Shown: piece by piece, positions 7,839-16,736 of the stretch
Numbering within the stretch: position 1 is the first letter of the stretch
Layout of the letters: each line of letters opens with the position of its first letter
Assembly (NCBI GenBank): GCA_021156165.1
Contig: JAJNBM010000007.1
Coordinates: 1-39,465 of the forward strand
DNA: 39,465 bases
Direction: 5' to 3'
DNA from: Gammaproteobacteria bacterium
GTDB taxonomy: Bacteria > Pseudomonadota > Gammaproteobacteria > UBA1113
Position numbers and translations under genes: made by a program
The notes under the pieces: model-generated
What the model was told of the DNA's origin: nothing
Seen by the model: only the letters and a program-made list of their open reading frames with translations
The model's database searches: none

Positions 7839-8282
7839 ATGAAAAAAACAACTTTACTTCTTATCGCTAATGCCACCCAAGCAAAAATTTATGAGGTAAC
7901 TCCGCATGAATATGGATTTATTCAACAGCTTGAACACGCAGAGAGCCGTTTAAAAACCAAGGACTTAACTCGCGATAAGCCAGGACATTATCAAACTAGT
8001 CACAAAAGCCAAGGACAATTTATTTCACCCACGGATGCTCATGAAGAAGAACACACTCAGTTTGCTAGAGTAATCGCAGATGCCATTAAAAAGATCATGG
8101 AGAAAAAACACTATCAGCATATTATCCTCTGTGCGGAACCTCACTTTTATGGATTATTAAACCAATTCCTTTCAAAATCACTAGTGCATTTAATCACTAA
8201 AGTCGTTAAAAAAGACTATATTCCCCTACCTGATATCGAACTCGAGAAAGTGATAGAGGATCTTATCCATGAGCATTTTTAA
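7839..8282 (+). CDS. Host-attachment protein family (eRF1-like fold) protein
   Basis: A 147-residue soluble protein of the family annotated as protein required for attachment to host cells (Host_attach). It begins with TTLLLIANATQAKIYEV, a beta strand with the family's A-x-x-A-x-I/F pattern. The central H-x-x-E-E-x-x-F-A segment (AHEEEHTQFARVIADAI, about 67-83) and the following I-I-L-C-A-E-P-H-F-Y-G-L-L are hallmark stretches. The fold resembles release-factor eRF1 domains and the real biochemical role is unknown; the name comes from one plant-associated study. It is the first gene of a tight operon and its end overlaps the phosphoribosyltransferase start by 14 bases. In many proteobacteria this family sits in low-oxygen or general-stress gene groups, which fits this context. 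Confidence 0.75.
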   Translation: MKKTTLLLIANATQAKIYEVTPHEYGFIQQLEHAESRLKTKDLTRDKPGHYQTSHKSQGQFISPTDAHEEEHTQFARVIADAIKKIMEKKHYQHIILCAEPHFYGLLNQFLSKSLVHLITKVVKKDYIPLPDIELEKVIEDLIHEHF

Positions 8283-8928
8283 TGACCGTGCCGAAGCAGG
8301 ACAACAATTGGCAAAAAAATTATTGGCTTACCAGAATAGAAAAGATCTTCTCATTTTAGCCTTACCACGTGGCGGGGTACCGGTTGCTTTTGAAATCGCG
8401 AAATTATTACATGCTCCAATGACTGTATTTTTAGTTAGAAAATTAGGTGTTCCTGGATACGAAGAAGTGGCTATGGGTGCCATAGCTGAAGGCAATATCC
8501 CTATTTTTAATAACGAGCTAATCCATTCTTTGAATGTTACCGCACAACAAATTCAACATATATTACAAAAAGAACAAAACGAGTTGGCTCGGCGCTTACA
8601 ACATTACCGTCAGGGGAAACCGTTACCTGCATTACATCATAAAATAATTATTTTAGTAGATGACGGGGCCGCCACAGGGGCTACATTCAAAGCGGCTATT
8701 CACGCGTTAAAAATCTTCAAACCTAAAAAATTAATTGTCGCGATCCCTGTCGCAAGCCAGAATAGTCTTCAAGAAATTACTTCATTAGTGGATGAAATCG
8801 CTTATTTAGCTGCCCCAGAGCCTTTTTATGGTGTCGGTCAATGGTATCAACATTTTGACCAAACCAGCGATGAAGAAGTCTTAAACTTGCTGCAAGCATC
8901 GGCTCTTCAACTGAACCCCATGGAGTAG
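8269..8928 (+). CDS. Phosphoribosyltransferase-domain protein
   Basis: A 219-residue type I phosphoribosyltransferase fold. The PRPP-binding loop is IILVDDGAATGATFKAAI (about 125-142), with two Asp followed by the ATGAT turn. The N-terminal LALPRGGVPVAFEIA (about 28-42) is the typical opening of the stand-alone PRTases that travel with erythromycin-esterase-like proteins and dienelactone-hydrolase fusions. The base or acceptor substrate is unknown; it is not a housekeeping purine or uracil enzyme by its hood region. The start overlaps the preceding gene by 14 bases and the esterase-like gene follows seven bases after the stop, so the three genes are translationally linked. Confidence 0.85.
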   Translation: MSIFNDRAEAGQQLAKKLLAYQNRKDLLILALPRGGVPVAFEIAKLLHAPMTVFLVRKLGVPGYEEVAMGAIAEGNIPIFNNELIHSLNVTAQQIQHILQKEQNELARRLQHYRQGKPLPALHHKIIILVDDGAATGATFKAAIHALKIFKPKKLIVAIPVASQNSLQEITSLVDEIAYLAAPEPFYGVGQWYQHFDQTSDEEVLNLLQASALQLNPME

Positions 8929-8935
8929 AATCAGT

Positions 8936-10300
8936 ATGACAATACGCAAGCAAGCCATTTCAGAAAAATTAATCCATTTACTAAACGAGTCGGTTATTCC
9001 CTTTGATGCTAAAAAGGAAAGTGGTTACCCCGTACTCGCTGATCTCATCGGCGATGCTCGAATCGTCCTGTTAGGCGAAGCATCCCATGGTACTCTAGAA
9101 TTTTATCAAACCCGTATGGCATTAAGCCAATATCTCATTCAAAAAAAAGGGTTTCAGGCCATCGCGATTGAAGGCAATTGGACTAGTGTATATCCCATTC
9201 ATCGTTATTGTCAGGGGCAAGGTAGGGCGGAAGATGCAATTAAAACTTTAATGCATTTCAAGCGCTTTCCCGCCTGGATGTGGTGTAATAGGGCCATGCT
9301 ACCGTTTATTCAACAGCTTCGTCATTACAATGAGCACTGTACACACCCTTCTGACAAGGTCAGCTTTTATGGGCTGGATTTATATTGTTTACACGAATCA
9401 GCCCAAGCGGTGATTGATTACTTACAACAATATAATCCAATAGCTGCAAAAAAGGCAACTGAACGTTATGCCTGCTTTGATCATGCCCATACTGATCCAG
9501 AGCTTTATAGCTATTTAACCGAAAAATGCTTAAGAAAATCATGTTTACACGAAGTTACATTACAATTATTAGAGACTTACCGTATTCTCTATCAAAATCT
9601 AAATTTAGAAATGGATCTCAGCGAAAAAGAAAAACAATTTTATATTACACAGAATGCCCGTGTTGTGAAAAATGCGGAACAATATTATCGTGCCATGTTC
9701 GAACCTTATCATGTTACTTGGAATATACGTGACCAACATATGGCAGATACCCTACATAATATCTTGTCACACGTAGAAACGCTCACCAATAAGCCGGCCA
9801 AGATCATCATCTGGGCACATAACTCACATGTAGGTGACGCACGTGCCACCGAAATGACTGAACGTAAAGAAATCAATTTGGGGCAATTAGTTAAAGAGCG
9901 CTTTAATATGAATTCTTTTTCATTAGGCTTTTCTACTGCTATAGGCACTGTTACTGCTGCCAGAGGCTGGAATGGAAGAACGGAATACAAGTCTATTAAC
10001 CCCCCCATTCAGGGCAGCTATGAATGGTTTTTTCACCAACTCAAAGAAAAAAATTTTTTACTCAACTTGCGTAAAGAAGACGCATTAACGCATTTATTAC
10101 AATCACCGCAATTACAACGCGCCATTGGTGTAGTGTATCGACCTGAAACGGAGCGTCTCAGTCATTATTACTTCTCACACCTACCCTATCAATTTGATGC
10201 GCTGATTCATTTTGATAAAACACATGCATTAAAGCCATTAAATCATCAAATCCAGTATCCAACCGAAGAGCTACCTGAAACATATCCGGAAGGATATTAA
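8936..10300 (+). CDS. Erythromycin-esterase-like family protein
   Basis: A 454-residue protein of the EreA/EreB/succinoglycan-biosynthesis-like family. Residues expected in the active centre are visible: VLLGEASHGTLEFYQTR (Glu48, His51), AIEGNW (Glu79), and WAHNSHVGD (about 293-301, with His295 and His298). The true Ere enzymes hydrolyse the macrolide lactone, but most chromosomal members next to a PRTase have no proven antibiotic role, so resistance should not be assumed. The length fits the family. It is the last gene of the 7839-10300 operon and is convergent with the Crp/Fnr gene, 26 bases away. The pairing with the PRTase recurs in many bacteria, sometimes as a fusion, which suggests a joint reaction. 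Confidence 0.85.
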   Translation: MTIRKQAISEKLIHLLNESVIPFDAKKESGYPVLADLIGDARIVLLGEASHGTLEFYQTRMALSQYLIQKKGFQAIAIEGNWTSVYPIHRYCQGQGRAEDAIKTLMHFKRFPAWMWCNRAMLPFIQQLRHYNEHCTHPSDKVSFYGLDLYCLHESAQAVIDYLQQYNPIAAKKATERYACFDHAHTDPELYSYLTEKCLRKSCLHEVTLQLLETYRILYQNLNLEMDLSEKEKQFYITQNARVVKNAEQYYRAMFEPYHVTWNIRDQHMADTLHNILSHVETLTNKPAKIIIWAHNSHVGDARATEMTERKEINLGQLVKERFNMNSFSLGFSTAIGTVTAARGWNGRTEYKSINPPIQGSYEWFFHQLKEKNFLLNLRKEDALTHLLQSPQLQRAIGVVYRPETERLSHYYFSHLPYQFDALIHFDKTHALKPLNHQIQYPTEELPETYPEGY

Positions 10301-10326
10301 TTAATAATGAAAGTGGTTATATCACC

Positions 10327-11040
10327 TTATCCCTCTAGATTACAGGGAAAAATTTGCGAACAGTGCTGACAAACATATTGAATGAGTTTAAGAGGACAAG
10401 AAATAGCGATAAGCTCATTATCCACGTGTAGATCACATTTTCGGCTGAGCTTAGATAATGCTCGAGAAAATGTTTCTGGCCTCATACCTAAACGTGAGGC
10501 TAATAAGACTTTATCATACGGTAACCGTAGCTTGATATTTTTTTGAAACTGTATATCGCTGCGCAGACGCAATAAAAAACAGCCAATCCGTTGCATAGCA
10601 TTTTGAATAGATAAGTGCTCTATATGCACACTTAACGATTTTTGTTTTTGTAATATGCTGTGCATAAGACACAATGATAAATTATGATCAGATGCTACCA
10701 ATCGCTTTAGTAAAGTAGTGGGGAGAGTGAAAATTTCAATTTCTGAAATGGACTTTGCCATATAGGTATCTTCCTCCTTTGACTCAAATAGAAAGGTTGC
10801 ACCACAGTGGTGATTTTGAGTGAGCATATCGACAATCACTTCTTCACCATCACTACTTTCTCTAAATAATTTAATCCAGCCATTTATAACATACAGAAAT
10901 GTCTGTTGGCTCTGGTAACGATCTAAAATAATAGTGCCTTTTTTATAAAGGCGTTTTTTAGCAGCATGAGAAATTTGTTGCAAGCTAGTTGGAGAAGCTT
11001 GTGAAAATAGTTTTATTTTTTGAAAAAATCCTGTTTGCAT
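10327..11040 (-). CDS. Crp/Fnr-family transcription regulator
   Basis: A 237-residue regulator with an N-terminal cyclic-nucleotide-binding-type beta barrel (about 10-120), a dimerisation helix and a C-terminal winged helix. The recognition motif LPYDKVLLASRLGMRPETFS (about 169-188) matches the Dnr/Fnr-like HTH rather than classic CRP. The N-terminal Cys cluster of oxygen-sensing FNR is absent, but the extreme C-terminus has three Cys (CQHCSQIFPC), which could bind metal or form disulfides; that is my inference. It lies between the stress operon and the divergent CBS-domain gene, so it is the obvious candidate regulator for both. Confidence 0.85.
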   Translation of the reverse strand: MQTGFFQKIKLFSQASPTSLQQISHAAKKRLYKKGTIILDRYQSQQTFLYVINGWIKLFRESSDGEEVIVDMLTQNHHCGATFLFESKEEDTYMAKSISEIEIFTLPTTLLKRLVASDHNLSLCLMHSILQKQKSLSVHIEHLSIQNAMQRIGCFLLRLRSDIQFQKNIKLRLPYDKVLLASRLGMRPETFSRALSKLSRKCDLHVDNELIAISCPLKLIQYVCQHCSQIFPCNLEG

Positions 11041-11266
11041 AATGCCACCAAAATAAGAGTGGTAGATTAATATTCAAGCTTCAGCTTTTTCATCCCATTA
11101 TAGCTTAGATCCTACACTACGGTTACCTGTTATAACTTATAATACGTAGGTTTTTTCTGTAACAGCTCGAGGGAAGTCTAGCAACTTTGTTAGCCTGAAC
11201 GATTTCTTCGTGTAATGTAGAGAAATTTCTTATGAATAGATCCCCGCTTTATATACCCTGTTATAG

Positions 11267-11272
11267 TATAAT
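11267..11272 (+). promoter_or_regulatory. Probable -10 element for the CBS-domain gene
   Basis: A perfect TATAAT lies 42 bases before the ATG, overlapped by TATAGT. The -35 position (about 11244-11249) does not match consensus, as expected for an activator-dependent promoter. AAGGAG just before the ATG is the ribosome-binding site. Confidence 0.4.
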
Positions 11273-11314
11273 ATATTGAAGAAATAAATAATTAAATCAA
11301 AAGGAGACTGTCCT

Positions 11315-11743
11315 ATGTCTATTTATAAAATTGTTTCGCGGGAAGTGGTTAGAGTCTATAAAACCGATTCTATTTATGAAGCAACCAAACTAATGAAGGA
11401 AAATAATGTCGGTGATGTCATCGTGGTTAACAAGGAAAGTAATACACCTATTGGAATTTTAACGGATCGTGATATTGTTATAAAAATTGTTTTTGATGAA
11501 GTCAATCCGCGAGATGTTTGCGTTGCCGATCTTATGAGCTCTAACTTGCTTATTTTAGAAAAACATCAAAGTATTAATGAGTGTGTTGAAATGATGTGTG
11601 CAAAAGGGGTGAGACGCGCCCCCATTGTGGATGAAAATAATAAGCTGTGTGGTATTGCTACTATTGATGATTTAATCATATTGCTCGCTGATGAATTAAG
11701 CAGTTTGGCAAAGTTGGTACGTAAACAAACTGCGCATCATTAA
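11315..11743 (+). CDS. Two-CBS-domain (Bateman module) protein
   Basis: A 142-residue protein made only of two CBS motifs. The first (about 8-65) includes NTPIGILTDRDIVIKIV; the second (about 73-130) includes GVRRAPIVDENNKLCGIATI followed by DDL. Such stand-alone Bateman modules bind adenosyl nucleotides and act as energy sensors; the partner protein is unknown. AAGGAG supports the ATG at 11315. Its divergent position to a Crp/Fnr regulator next to host-attachment and PRTase genes matches stress or low-oxygen cassettes known from other proteobacteria. Confidence 0.85.
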   Translation: MSIYKIVSREVVRVYKTDSIYEATKLMKENNVGDVIVVNKESNTPIGILTDRDIVIKIVFDEVNPRDVCVADLMSSNLLILEKHQSINECVEMMCAKGVRRAPIVDENNKLCGIATIDDLIILLADELSSLAKLVRKQTAHH

Positions 11744-11845
11744 TGCTATCTGAAATTGTTAGTGCTTTTTATAGAAGCTTAATTATTTTTTGAGTCCTTG
11801 TTTGCGCCATACTGGATTTTCGAGTATGAGAAGCAGCGTATGTTC

Positions 11846-11874
11846 AAAAAAAAGCCCCGCAATGCGGGGCTTTT
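11846..11874. terminator. Bidirectional terminator between the CBS gene and groEL
   Basis: GCCCCGC (11854-11860), AAT, GCGGGGC (11864-11870) forms a perfect 7-bp GC stem. It is preceded by eight A and followed by four T, so it works best on the minus strand (ending groESL) and also on the plus strand (ending the CBS gene). Confidence 0.85.
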
Positions 11875-11880
11875 AGAGAA

Positions 11881-11906
11881 GGGCGGCTCGCGAGCGGCCC
11901 CTACCG
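11881..11906. repeat. Short palindrome related to the CCCCTAC repeat family
   Basis: GGGCGGCTCGCGAGCGGCCCC is nearly self-complementary and is followed by TACC. The CCCCTAC end is shared with the larger repeats at 14530, 14985, 32401 and 35928, so this may be a degenerate single arm. Confidence 0.35.
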
Positions 11907-11929
11907 AGTACAGAGCAAAACGACCGACT

Positions 11930-13600
<1,671 letters not shown>

Positions 13601-13619
13601 TTAAAATTAAAAACTATGA

Positions 13620-13922
13620 TTACGCCTCGATGACAGCCATGATGTCGTCTTCACGCATCACTATCAAGGTTTCGCCGTTAATCTCGACTTCGGTACCGGC
13701 GTATTTGCCAAATAATACCTTATCATTTATACGTACCATTAATTCTTGTACGTTACCGTTATCCAACACACGACCGCCGCCTAGAGCGACCACTATACCC
13801 ATCATGGGTTTCTCTGTTGCCGTATCGGGGATCACGATGCCACCAGCCGTTTTGCGTTCTTCTTCTAGACGACGGACGACTACACGGTCACGTAATGGGC
13901 GAATATTTGTTTTTGCACTCAT
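13620..13922 (-). CDS. groES: 10-kDa co-chaperonin GroES
   Basis: A 100-residue protein with the standard start [13 protein letters not shown], the mobile loop around [15 protein letters not shown] (about 20-34) and the end [15 protein letters not shown]. It forms the heptameric lid of GroEL. It is the first gene of the heat-shock operon. A leader of about 100 bases separates it from a sigma-32-type promoter (14032-14058), and that leader holds a 6-bp inverted repeat, TGGCGA...TCGCCA (13961-13980). Confidence 0.98.
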   Translation of the reverse strand: MSAKTNIRPLRDRVVVRRLEEERKTAGGIVIPDTATEKPMMGIVVALGGGRVLDNGNVQELMVRINDKVLFGKYAGTEVEINGETLIVMREDDIMAVIEA

Positions 13923-14031
13923 TGTATTTAACCTCTTTTGAAATATCTAAAATCACTGAATGGCGAACCTAGGGTCGCCATATTCCTTCTGCCGCTTGAA
14001 TGTATAGTATTCTAGTAGCGACTTCCCTTAA

Positions 14032-14058
14032 ATATGGGCACAATTCATAAAATTCAAG
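14032..14058 (-). promoter_or_regulatory. Sigma-32 heat-shock promoter of groESL
   Basis: On the minus strand, CTTGAA (complement of 14053-14058), 14 bases, then CCCATAT (complement of 14032-14038). This fits the sigma-32 consensus CTTGAA-N13-15-CCCATnT closely. Transcription would start near 14025, about 100 bases before groES. Confidence 0.8.
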
Positions 14059-14131
14059 TGTTTTTGTAAGAATTTGTGCTGGGATAAATCGCGGCGAGGC
14101 AAAACGGGCAATTTTTTGTTCAAATTCAGAA

Positions 14132-14158
14132 CAATGACGGCACTTAACGCCGTCATTG
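14132..14158 (-). terminator. Hairpin just after csrA
   Basis: CAATGACGGC (14132-14141), seven bases, GCCGTCATTG (14149-14158) is a perfect 10-bp stem starting 12 bases after the csrA stop. It lacks a T-run, so it is a weak terminator or a transcript-stabilising structure. CAATGACGG also occurs at the end of the repeat at 1043-1180. Confidence 0.5.
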
Positions 14159-14170
14159 CCTGCTGTAACG

Positions 14171-14350
14171 CTAATCCTCAGGCTTCAGTAACTCGGCTTG
14201 GATTTTTTCGTATATTTCTTGTCTATGTATTGAAATATCCTGAGACGCCTCGATGCCGAGCTTCACAGTGCCACCTGTATCCAATACCCGAATGATAATG
14301 TCATCGCCTATAACGATGCTCTCACCTATACGCCGTGTTAAAATCAGCAT
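14171..14350 (-). CDS. csrA: Carbon storage regulator CsrA/RsmA
   Basis: A 59-residue protein read on the minus strand; it is short and easily missed. It begins [18 protein letters not shown], the canonical first strands of CsrA, and continues to [20 protein letters not shown]. Leu4 and Arg6 on the first strand and the HR pair (42-43, matching Arg44 of E. coli CsrA) on the RNA-binding face are all present. CsrA is a homodimer that binds GGA motifs in mRNA leaders and controls the replicative/transmissive switch and Dot/Icm effectors in Legionellales. The GGAG ribosome-binding site and a second GGA nine bases upstream suggest autoregulation. A small hairpin, GCCTC...GAGGC (14383-14400), lies in the leader. 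Confidence 0.95.
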   Translation of the reverse strand: MLILTRRIGESIVIGDDIIIRVLDTGGTVKLGIEASQDISIHRQEIYEKIQAELLKPED

Positions 14351-14529
14351 TGTATTGCTCCTTTTTTTCCATGATAAATACCGCCTCTACAAATTGAGGC
14401 TAAACAAATTTTTATAAGATAAATGCTTCCTAATGGTGGACCACGCCCACCATAAGGAACGCAATATGCGCGTCTACAAAAGCCCACCTTAAGTTTTCTC
14501 CTTGGTTTAATATCTAGATAGATAAATGC

Positions 14530-14587
14530 ATAGGGACAACCCCTTATGGTTGCCCAACTAGGGCAGGCACGGCAGCCTGCCCCTACG
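14530..14587. repeat. Double-hairpin palindromic repeat (family with GTAGGGG/CCCCTAC ends)
   Basis: Two adjacent inverted repeats: GGGACAACC...GGTTGCCC and GGGCAGGC-ACGGCA-GCCTGCCC, ending CTACG. The same two-arm plan occurs at 14985-15044, 32401-32461 and 35928-35987. Confidence 0.75.
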
Positions 14588-14721
14588 CTAAACTAAGGAG
14601 CGAGGACCTCTACAGACGCCACAATCCTGTATTTAAAGCTTTTTAAAACCAAAAAGGGCTTCTTTTTAATTAAAAAATGGGCTAAATACGGCGGATTGTT
14701 AACATTTTGGCCCGGCTTATG

Positions 14722-14930
14722 GTGGGCAAGATGCCGCTGTGAACAGCAGCGTGGATGCGATATAATGGACATTAGCTTGTTTCCTTATTTTGGTAAGGTT
14801 CAAGTTAGCCTCTTTGGCGTGTTCGTTGCATGCCAGAGGGGCGCTTAAACAACTACGCAACTTTGAGCCTTTCTGTAAAAGCACAGGCTCAACGTTGCCT
14901 CTTTAAACCTAGGGCATTACACCCACGGTT
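14722..14930. ncRNA. Candidate structured small RNA, strand uncertain
   Basis: About 210 bases with four stem-loops: 14857-14898 (GCAAC and TGAGCC pairing GGCTCA and GTTGC), 14809-14839 (CCTCT and GGCGTG pairing CATGCC and AGAGG), 14783-14798 (CCTTA/TAAGG) and 14733-14750 (GCCGCTG/CAGCAGC). A possible closing helix joins 14922-14926 with 14722-14726 and 14913-14916 with 14732-14735. A good minus-strand promoter precedes it: TTTACT (14960-14965), 17 bases, TATAAT (14937-14942). A TATAAT also occurs on the plus strand at 14761 with a poor -35. Wobble pairs support different strands in different stems, so the strand is open. I considered 6S RNA, RNase P RNA and tmRNA; none fits clearly. Confidence 0.35.
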
Positions 14931-14936
14931 CACATT

Positions 14937-14965
14937 ATTATAGCAAAAAGAAAGAGATAAGTAAA
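14937..14965 (-). promoter_or_regulatory. Sigma-70-type promoter on the minus strand
   Basis: TTTACT (complement of 14960-14965), 17-base spacer, TATAAT (complement of 14937-14942). No coding frame follows for about 580 bases before csrA, so it would serve a non-coding transcript. Confidence 0.45.
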
Positions 14966-14984
14966 AAAAGTAACGGACTCCTGT

Positions 14985-15044
14985 CGTAGGGGCAGGCCCC
15001 CGTGCCTGCCCTAGATGGGCAACCACAGGAGGTTGCCCCTACGA
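14985..15044. repeat. Double-hairpin palindromic repeat, reverse orientation
   Basis: CGTAGGGGCAGGC...GCCTGCCC, then GGGCAACC...GGTTGCCCCTACG. The arm order is the reverse of the copy at 14530-14587, as expected for the same element inserted in the other direction. The outer ends CGTAGGGGCA and TGCCCCTACG are perfect inverted repeats. Confidence 0.8.
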
Positions 15045-15241
15045 TAGAACCTGCCGTTATCTTCTTCCCTAATGTTTATCATCATGGATGATTACGCGCT
15101 CGTAATGGCGGCACGGTTGTTTCCTTGATATTAGAATCTAATTTTAAAGAGGCAAGTAGTTACAGAAAAAGAAGGCTTTTTTGAAATATTTTCTGATCTT
15201 TACGCCATTGCCAAATTAATGAATACAATTTCTTTAAAATT

Positions 15242-15278
15242 GCAATAAAGCAGCTTAACCTTTAAGCTGCTTTATTGC
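15242..15278 (-). terminator. Terminator of the U-box gene
   Basis: A 17-bp perfect inverted repeat: GCAATAAAGCAGCTTAA, CCT, TTAAGCTGCTTTATTGC. On the minus strand it lies 27 bases after the U-box stop and is followed by AATTTTAAAG. Confidence 0.7.
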
Positions 15279-15305
15279 GCCGCATTCATACCTAAGCCAA
15301 GATGT

Positions 15306-16112
15306 TTAACCCGGACGGGGATGGCGAACGTCGTCATTTGGCTTTTCAGACGAACTAGCGGATGAAGGAAAATTATAAAAACCATTAAGTCTAGAAAAAA
15401 ATTCTGGGGCACCGGCCGCATAACTTCTGCTTATAGACAATGCTGAGGTAACTCCACCATAACTTCTTCTTATAGGCATCGCGGGTAAACCCTGACTGAT
15501 ATTAAGTGCAGATTGAATATTATCTGCTATAAGATTTGCTGTTGAACCGAGGAGCCGGCAGTATTTTACTATTTCACCAACATCTTTAGACTCAAGACAG
15601 ACAATCATTTCCTCAATTTCATTTTTAGTGACAGACATACCACACTGTGGAACAGGGACATCCTTACTAGTGTCCCATAATTTTATTGAATAAGGAGGGA
15701 GCCCCTGAATGCCATTTTGAGAAATCCGAAACTCAAGGTTGTCAACAATGGGATATCTATTTTTCACTGAATTGGGGACACTCGAACAAGTGCTTTGAGC
15801 ATTATGCTGTAAGGGATTCTCTTTCTTAAGAGTTTCTAAATTTGAAATTATAGCGCGTCTTAAGCTCTTATTTTCTATCAAGTTTTTGTTGGGTAATACA
15901 ATATTAGTAGTAGGGCACGTATTATGTCCGTTCAACCATTGCGTGATGCTTTCTCGTTCAAATGTCTCGCCACTGGCAATTACTACTGGATCCTGCATTA
16001 CCTCTCGAGTAATAGGACATAAATAATCATCGTGACTAGCCATAAAATTTTTGAGTATCTCAGGATCGATTTCAGCTAGCAAGCTAGCGACTACATTAGA
16101 ATTCGCAGCCAT
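15306..16112 (-). CDS. U-box E3 ubiquitin ligase-like protein, Dot/Icm effector candidate
   Basis: A 268-residue protein with a clear U-box at about 27-95: DDYLCPITREVMQDPVVIAS then GETFERESITQWL and the CPTTNIVLPNKNLIENKSLR segment. This fold recruits E2 enzymes, and since bacteria lack ubiquitin it implies action in a eukaryotic host. Legionella LubX and similar proteins are the precedent. Residues 100-268 match nothing I recognise; a short RRSYGG/SRSYAAG repeat lies near 215-235. The C-terminus (SSASSSEKPNDDVRHPRPG) is polar and Ser/Glu/Asp-rich, compatible with a Dot/Icm signal. GAGGT supports the ATG. The gene stands 74 bases downstream of the toxin/antitoxin-like pair on the same strand and has its own strong terminator. 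Confidence 0.82.
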   Translation of the reverse strand: MAANSNVVASLLAEIDPEILKNFMASHDDYLCPITREVMQDPVVIASGETFERESITQWLNGHNTCPTTNIVLPNKNLIENKSLRRAIISNLETLKKENPLQHNAQSTCSSVPNSVKNRYPIVDNLEFRISQNGIQGLPPYSIKLWDTSKDVPVPQCGMSVTKNEIEEMIVCLESKDVGEIVKYCRLLGSTANLIADNIQSALNISQGLPAMPIRRSYGGVTSALSISRSYAAGAPEFFSRLNGFYNFPSSASSSEKPNDDVRHPRPG

Positions 16113-16186
16113 AAATTTACCTCGTAAATAGTTTTGCAGATTATTAGATAATACTATCTCATATTTTCCTCATTCTGTAAAGCGGT

Positions 16187-16735
16187 TTAAGCTAAGATTG
16201 CGTGTAATAGTTTTCTCATACTTTGTCCAGGAAGCATGCGTTCTTCAAGAACTAAATTTAAATTCTCGATAAAAATGGCTTCGTCAAAAATTGCCTTTTC
16301 ACGGATGATCTTATTTTTGATAGACCATGCAACAATTTCATGCCAACGCCACAAAGGAGATGCCTCAGATAATTTCCTAACAGGATTGGGAAATTTTTCT
16401 TTATTTCGTCGTTTACCCTTAACCCAAAGAGATACAGCTTGCCGTTTTAAATTGAGTCGTTCGGCGATTTCTGATTCCGATACCAAATTATCGGGAGCGA
16501 TACTGATAACCTTAGCCCCTAAAGGAGATGACTCTATCTGTTTAATGGCAGAAAGAATAGCTTCATTAAATGAAATAGCTTTCCTCGTAAAGTCGAGATA
16601 GACCGTGCCACTGCGAAAATTGATCAGTGCATCACTACAGCCAGCTTCATACAAACTATCTTCAAGGTTCGGGGTGTTATCATCAACCTTGTCTAATACA
16701 AGGGTAAATTCAAAATACTTCTGTTTCATTTCCAT
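16187..16735 (-). CDS. HTH DNA-binding protein, antitoxin-like partner
   Basis: A 182-residue protein starting MEMKQKYFEF. The N-terminal domain (about 1-90) has the pattern YFEFTLVLD...EDSLYEAGCSDALI, then DFTRKAISFNEAILSAI, known from small bacterial proteins that follow a HicA-like gene. Residues about 95-120 (VSESEIAERLNLKRQAVSLW) form a helix-turn-helix. A C-terminal extension has no family I recognise. The ATG lies one base after the stop codon of the upstream toxin-like gene, as in two-gene toxin/antitoxin operons. The same frame continues upstream to 16978 because of the frameshift in that gene, so the 263-residue open frame is a fusion artefact or a real fused product. An autoregulatory role at the 17009-17024 palindrome is inferred. 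Confidence 0.65.
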   Translation of the reverse strand: MEMKQKYFEFTLVLDKVDDNTPNLEDSLYEAGCSDALINFRSGTVYLDFTRKAISFNEAILSAIKQIESSPLGAKVISIAPDNLVSESEIAERLNLKRQAVSLWVKGKRRNKEKFPNPVRKLSEASPLWRWHEIVAWSIKNKIIREKAIFDEAIFIENLNLVLEERMLPGQSMRKLLHAILA

Positions 16736-16736
16736 A

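Larger units (their letters stand above)
14351..15305. other. Long non-coding region between csrA and the U-box gene
   Basis: 955 bases without a supported protein gene. It contains the csrA leader, two palindromic repeats of one family in opposite orientation (14530-14587 and 14985-15044), a possible structured RNA between them (about 14722-14930), and the terminator of the U-box gene (15242-15278). A word of 13 bases inside the RNA candidate (14895-14907) recurs inverted at 15143-15155. Confidence 0.6.

Noticed and set aside
8936..10300. Macrolide resistance gene
   Set aside because: Family membership alone does not show macrolide hydrolysis, and the PRTase-linked members form a distinct group without proven resistance.
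14722..14930. 6S RNA, RNase P RNA or tmRNA identity for the structured region
   Set aside because: No single long rod as in 6S, no RNase P core word GAGGAAAGTCC, and no tRNA-like ends of tmRNA; only local hairpins are seen.
14530..15044. CRISPR array formed by the repeated GGGCAGGC words
   Set aside because: Copies are palindromic, few, unequal in spacing and in opposite orientation; no regular spacers and no cas genes.
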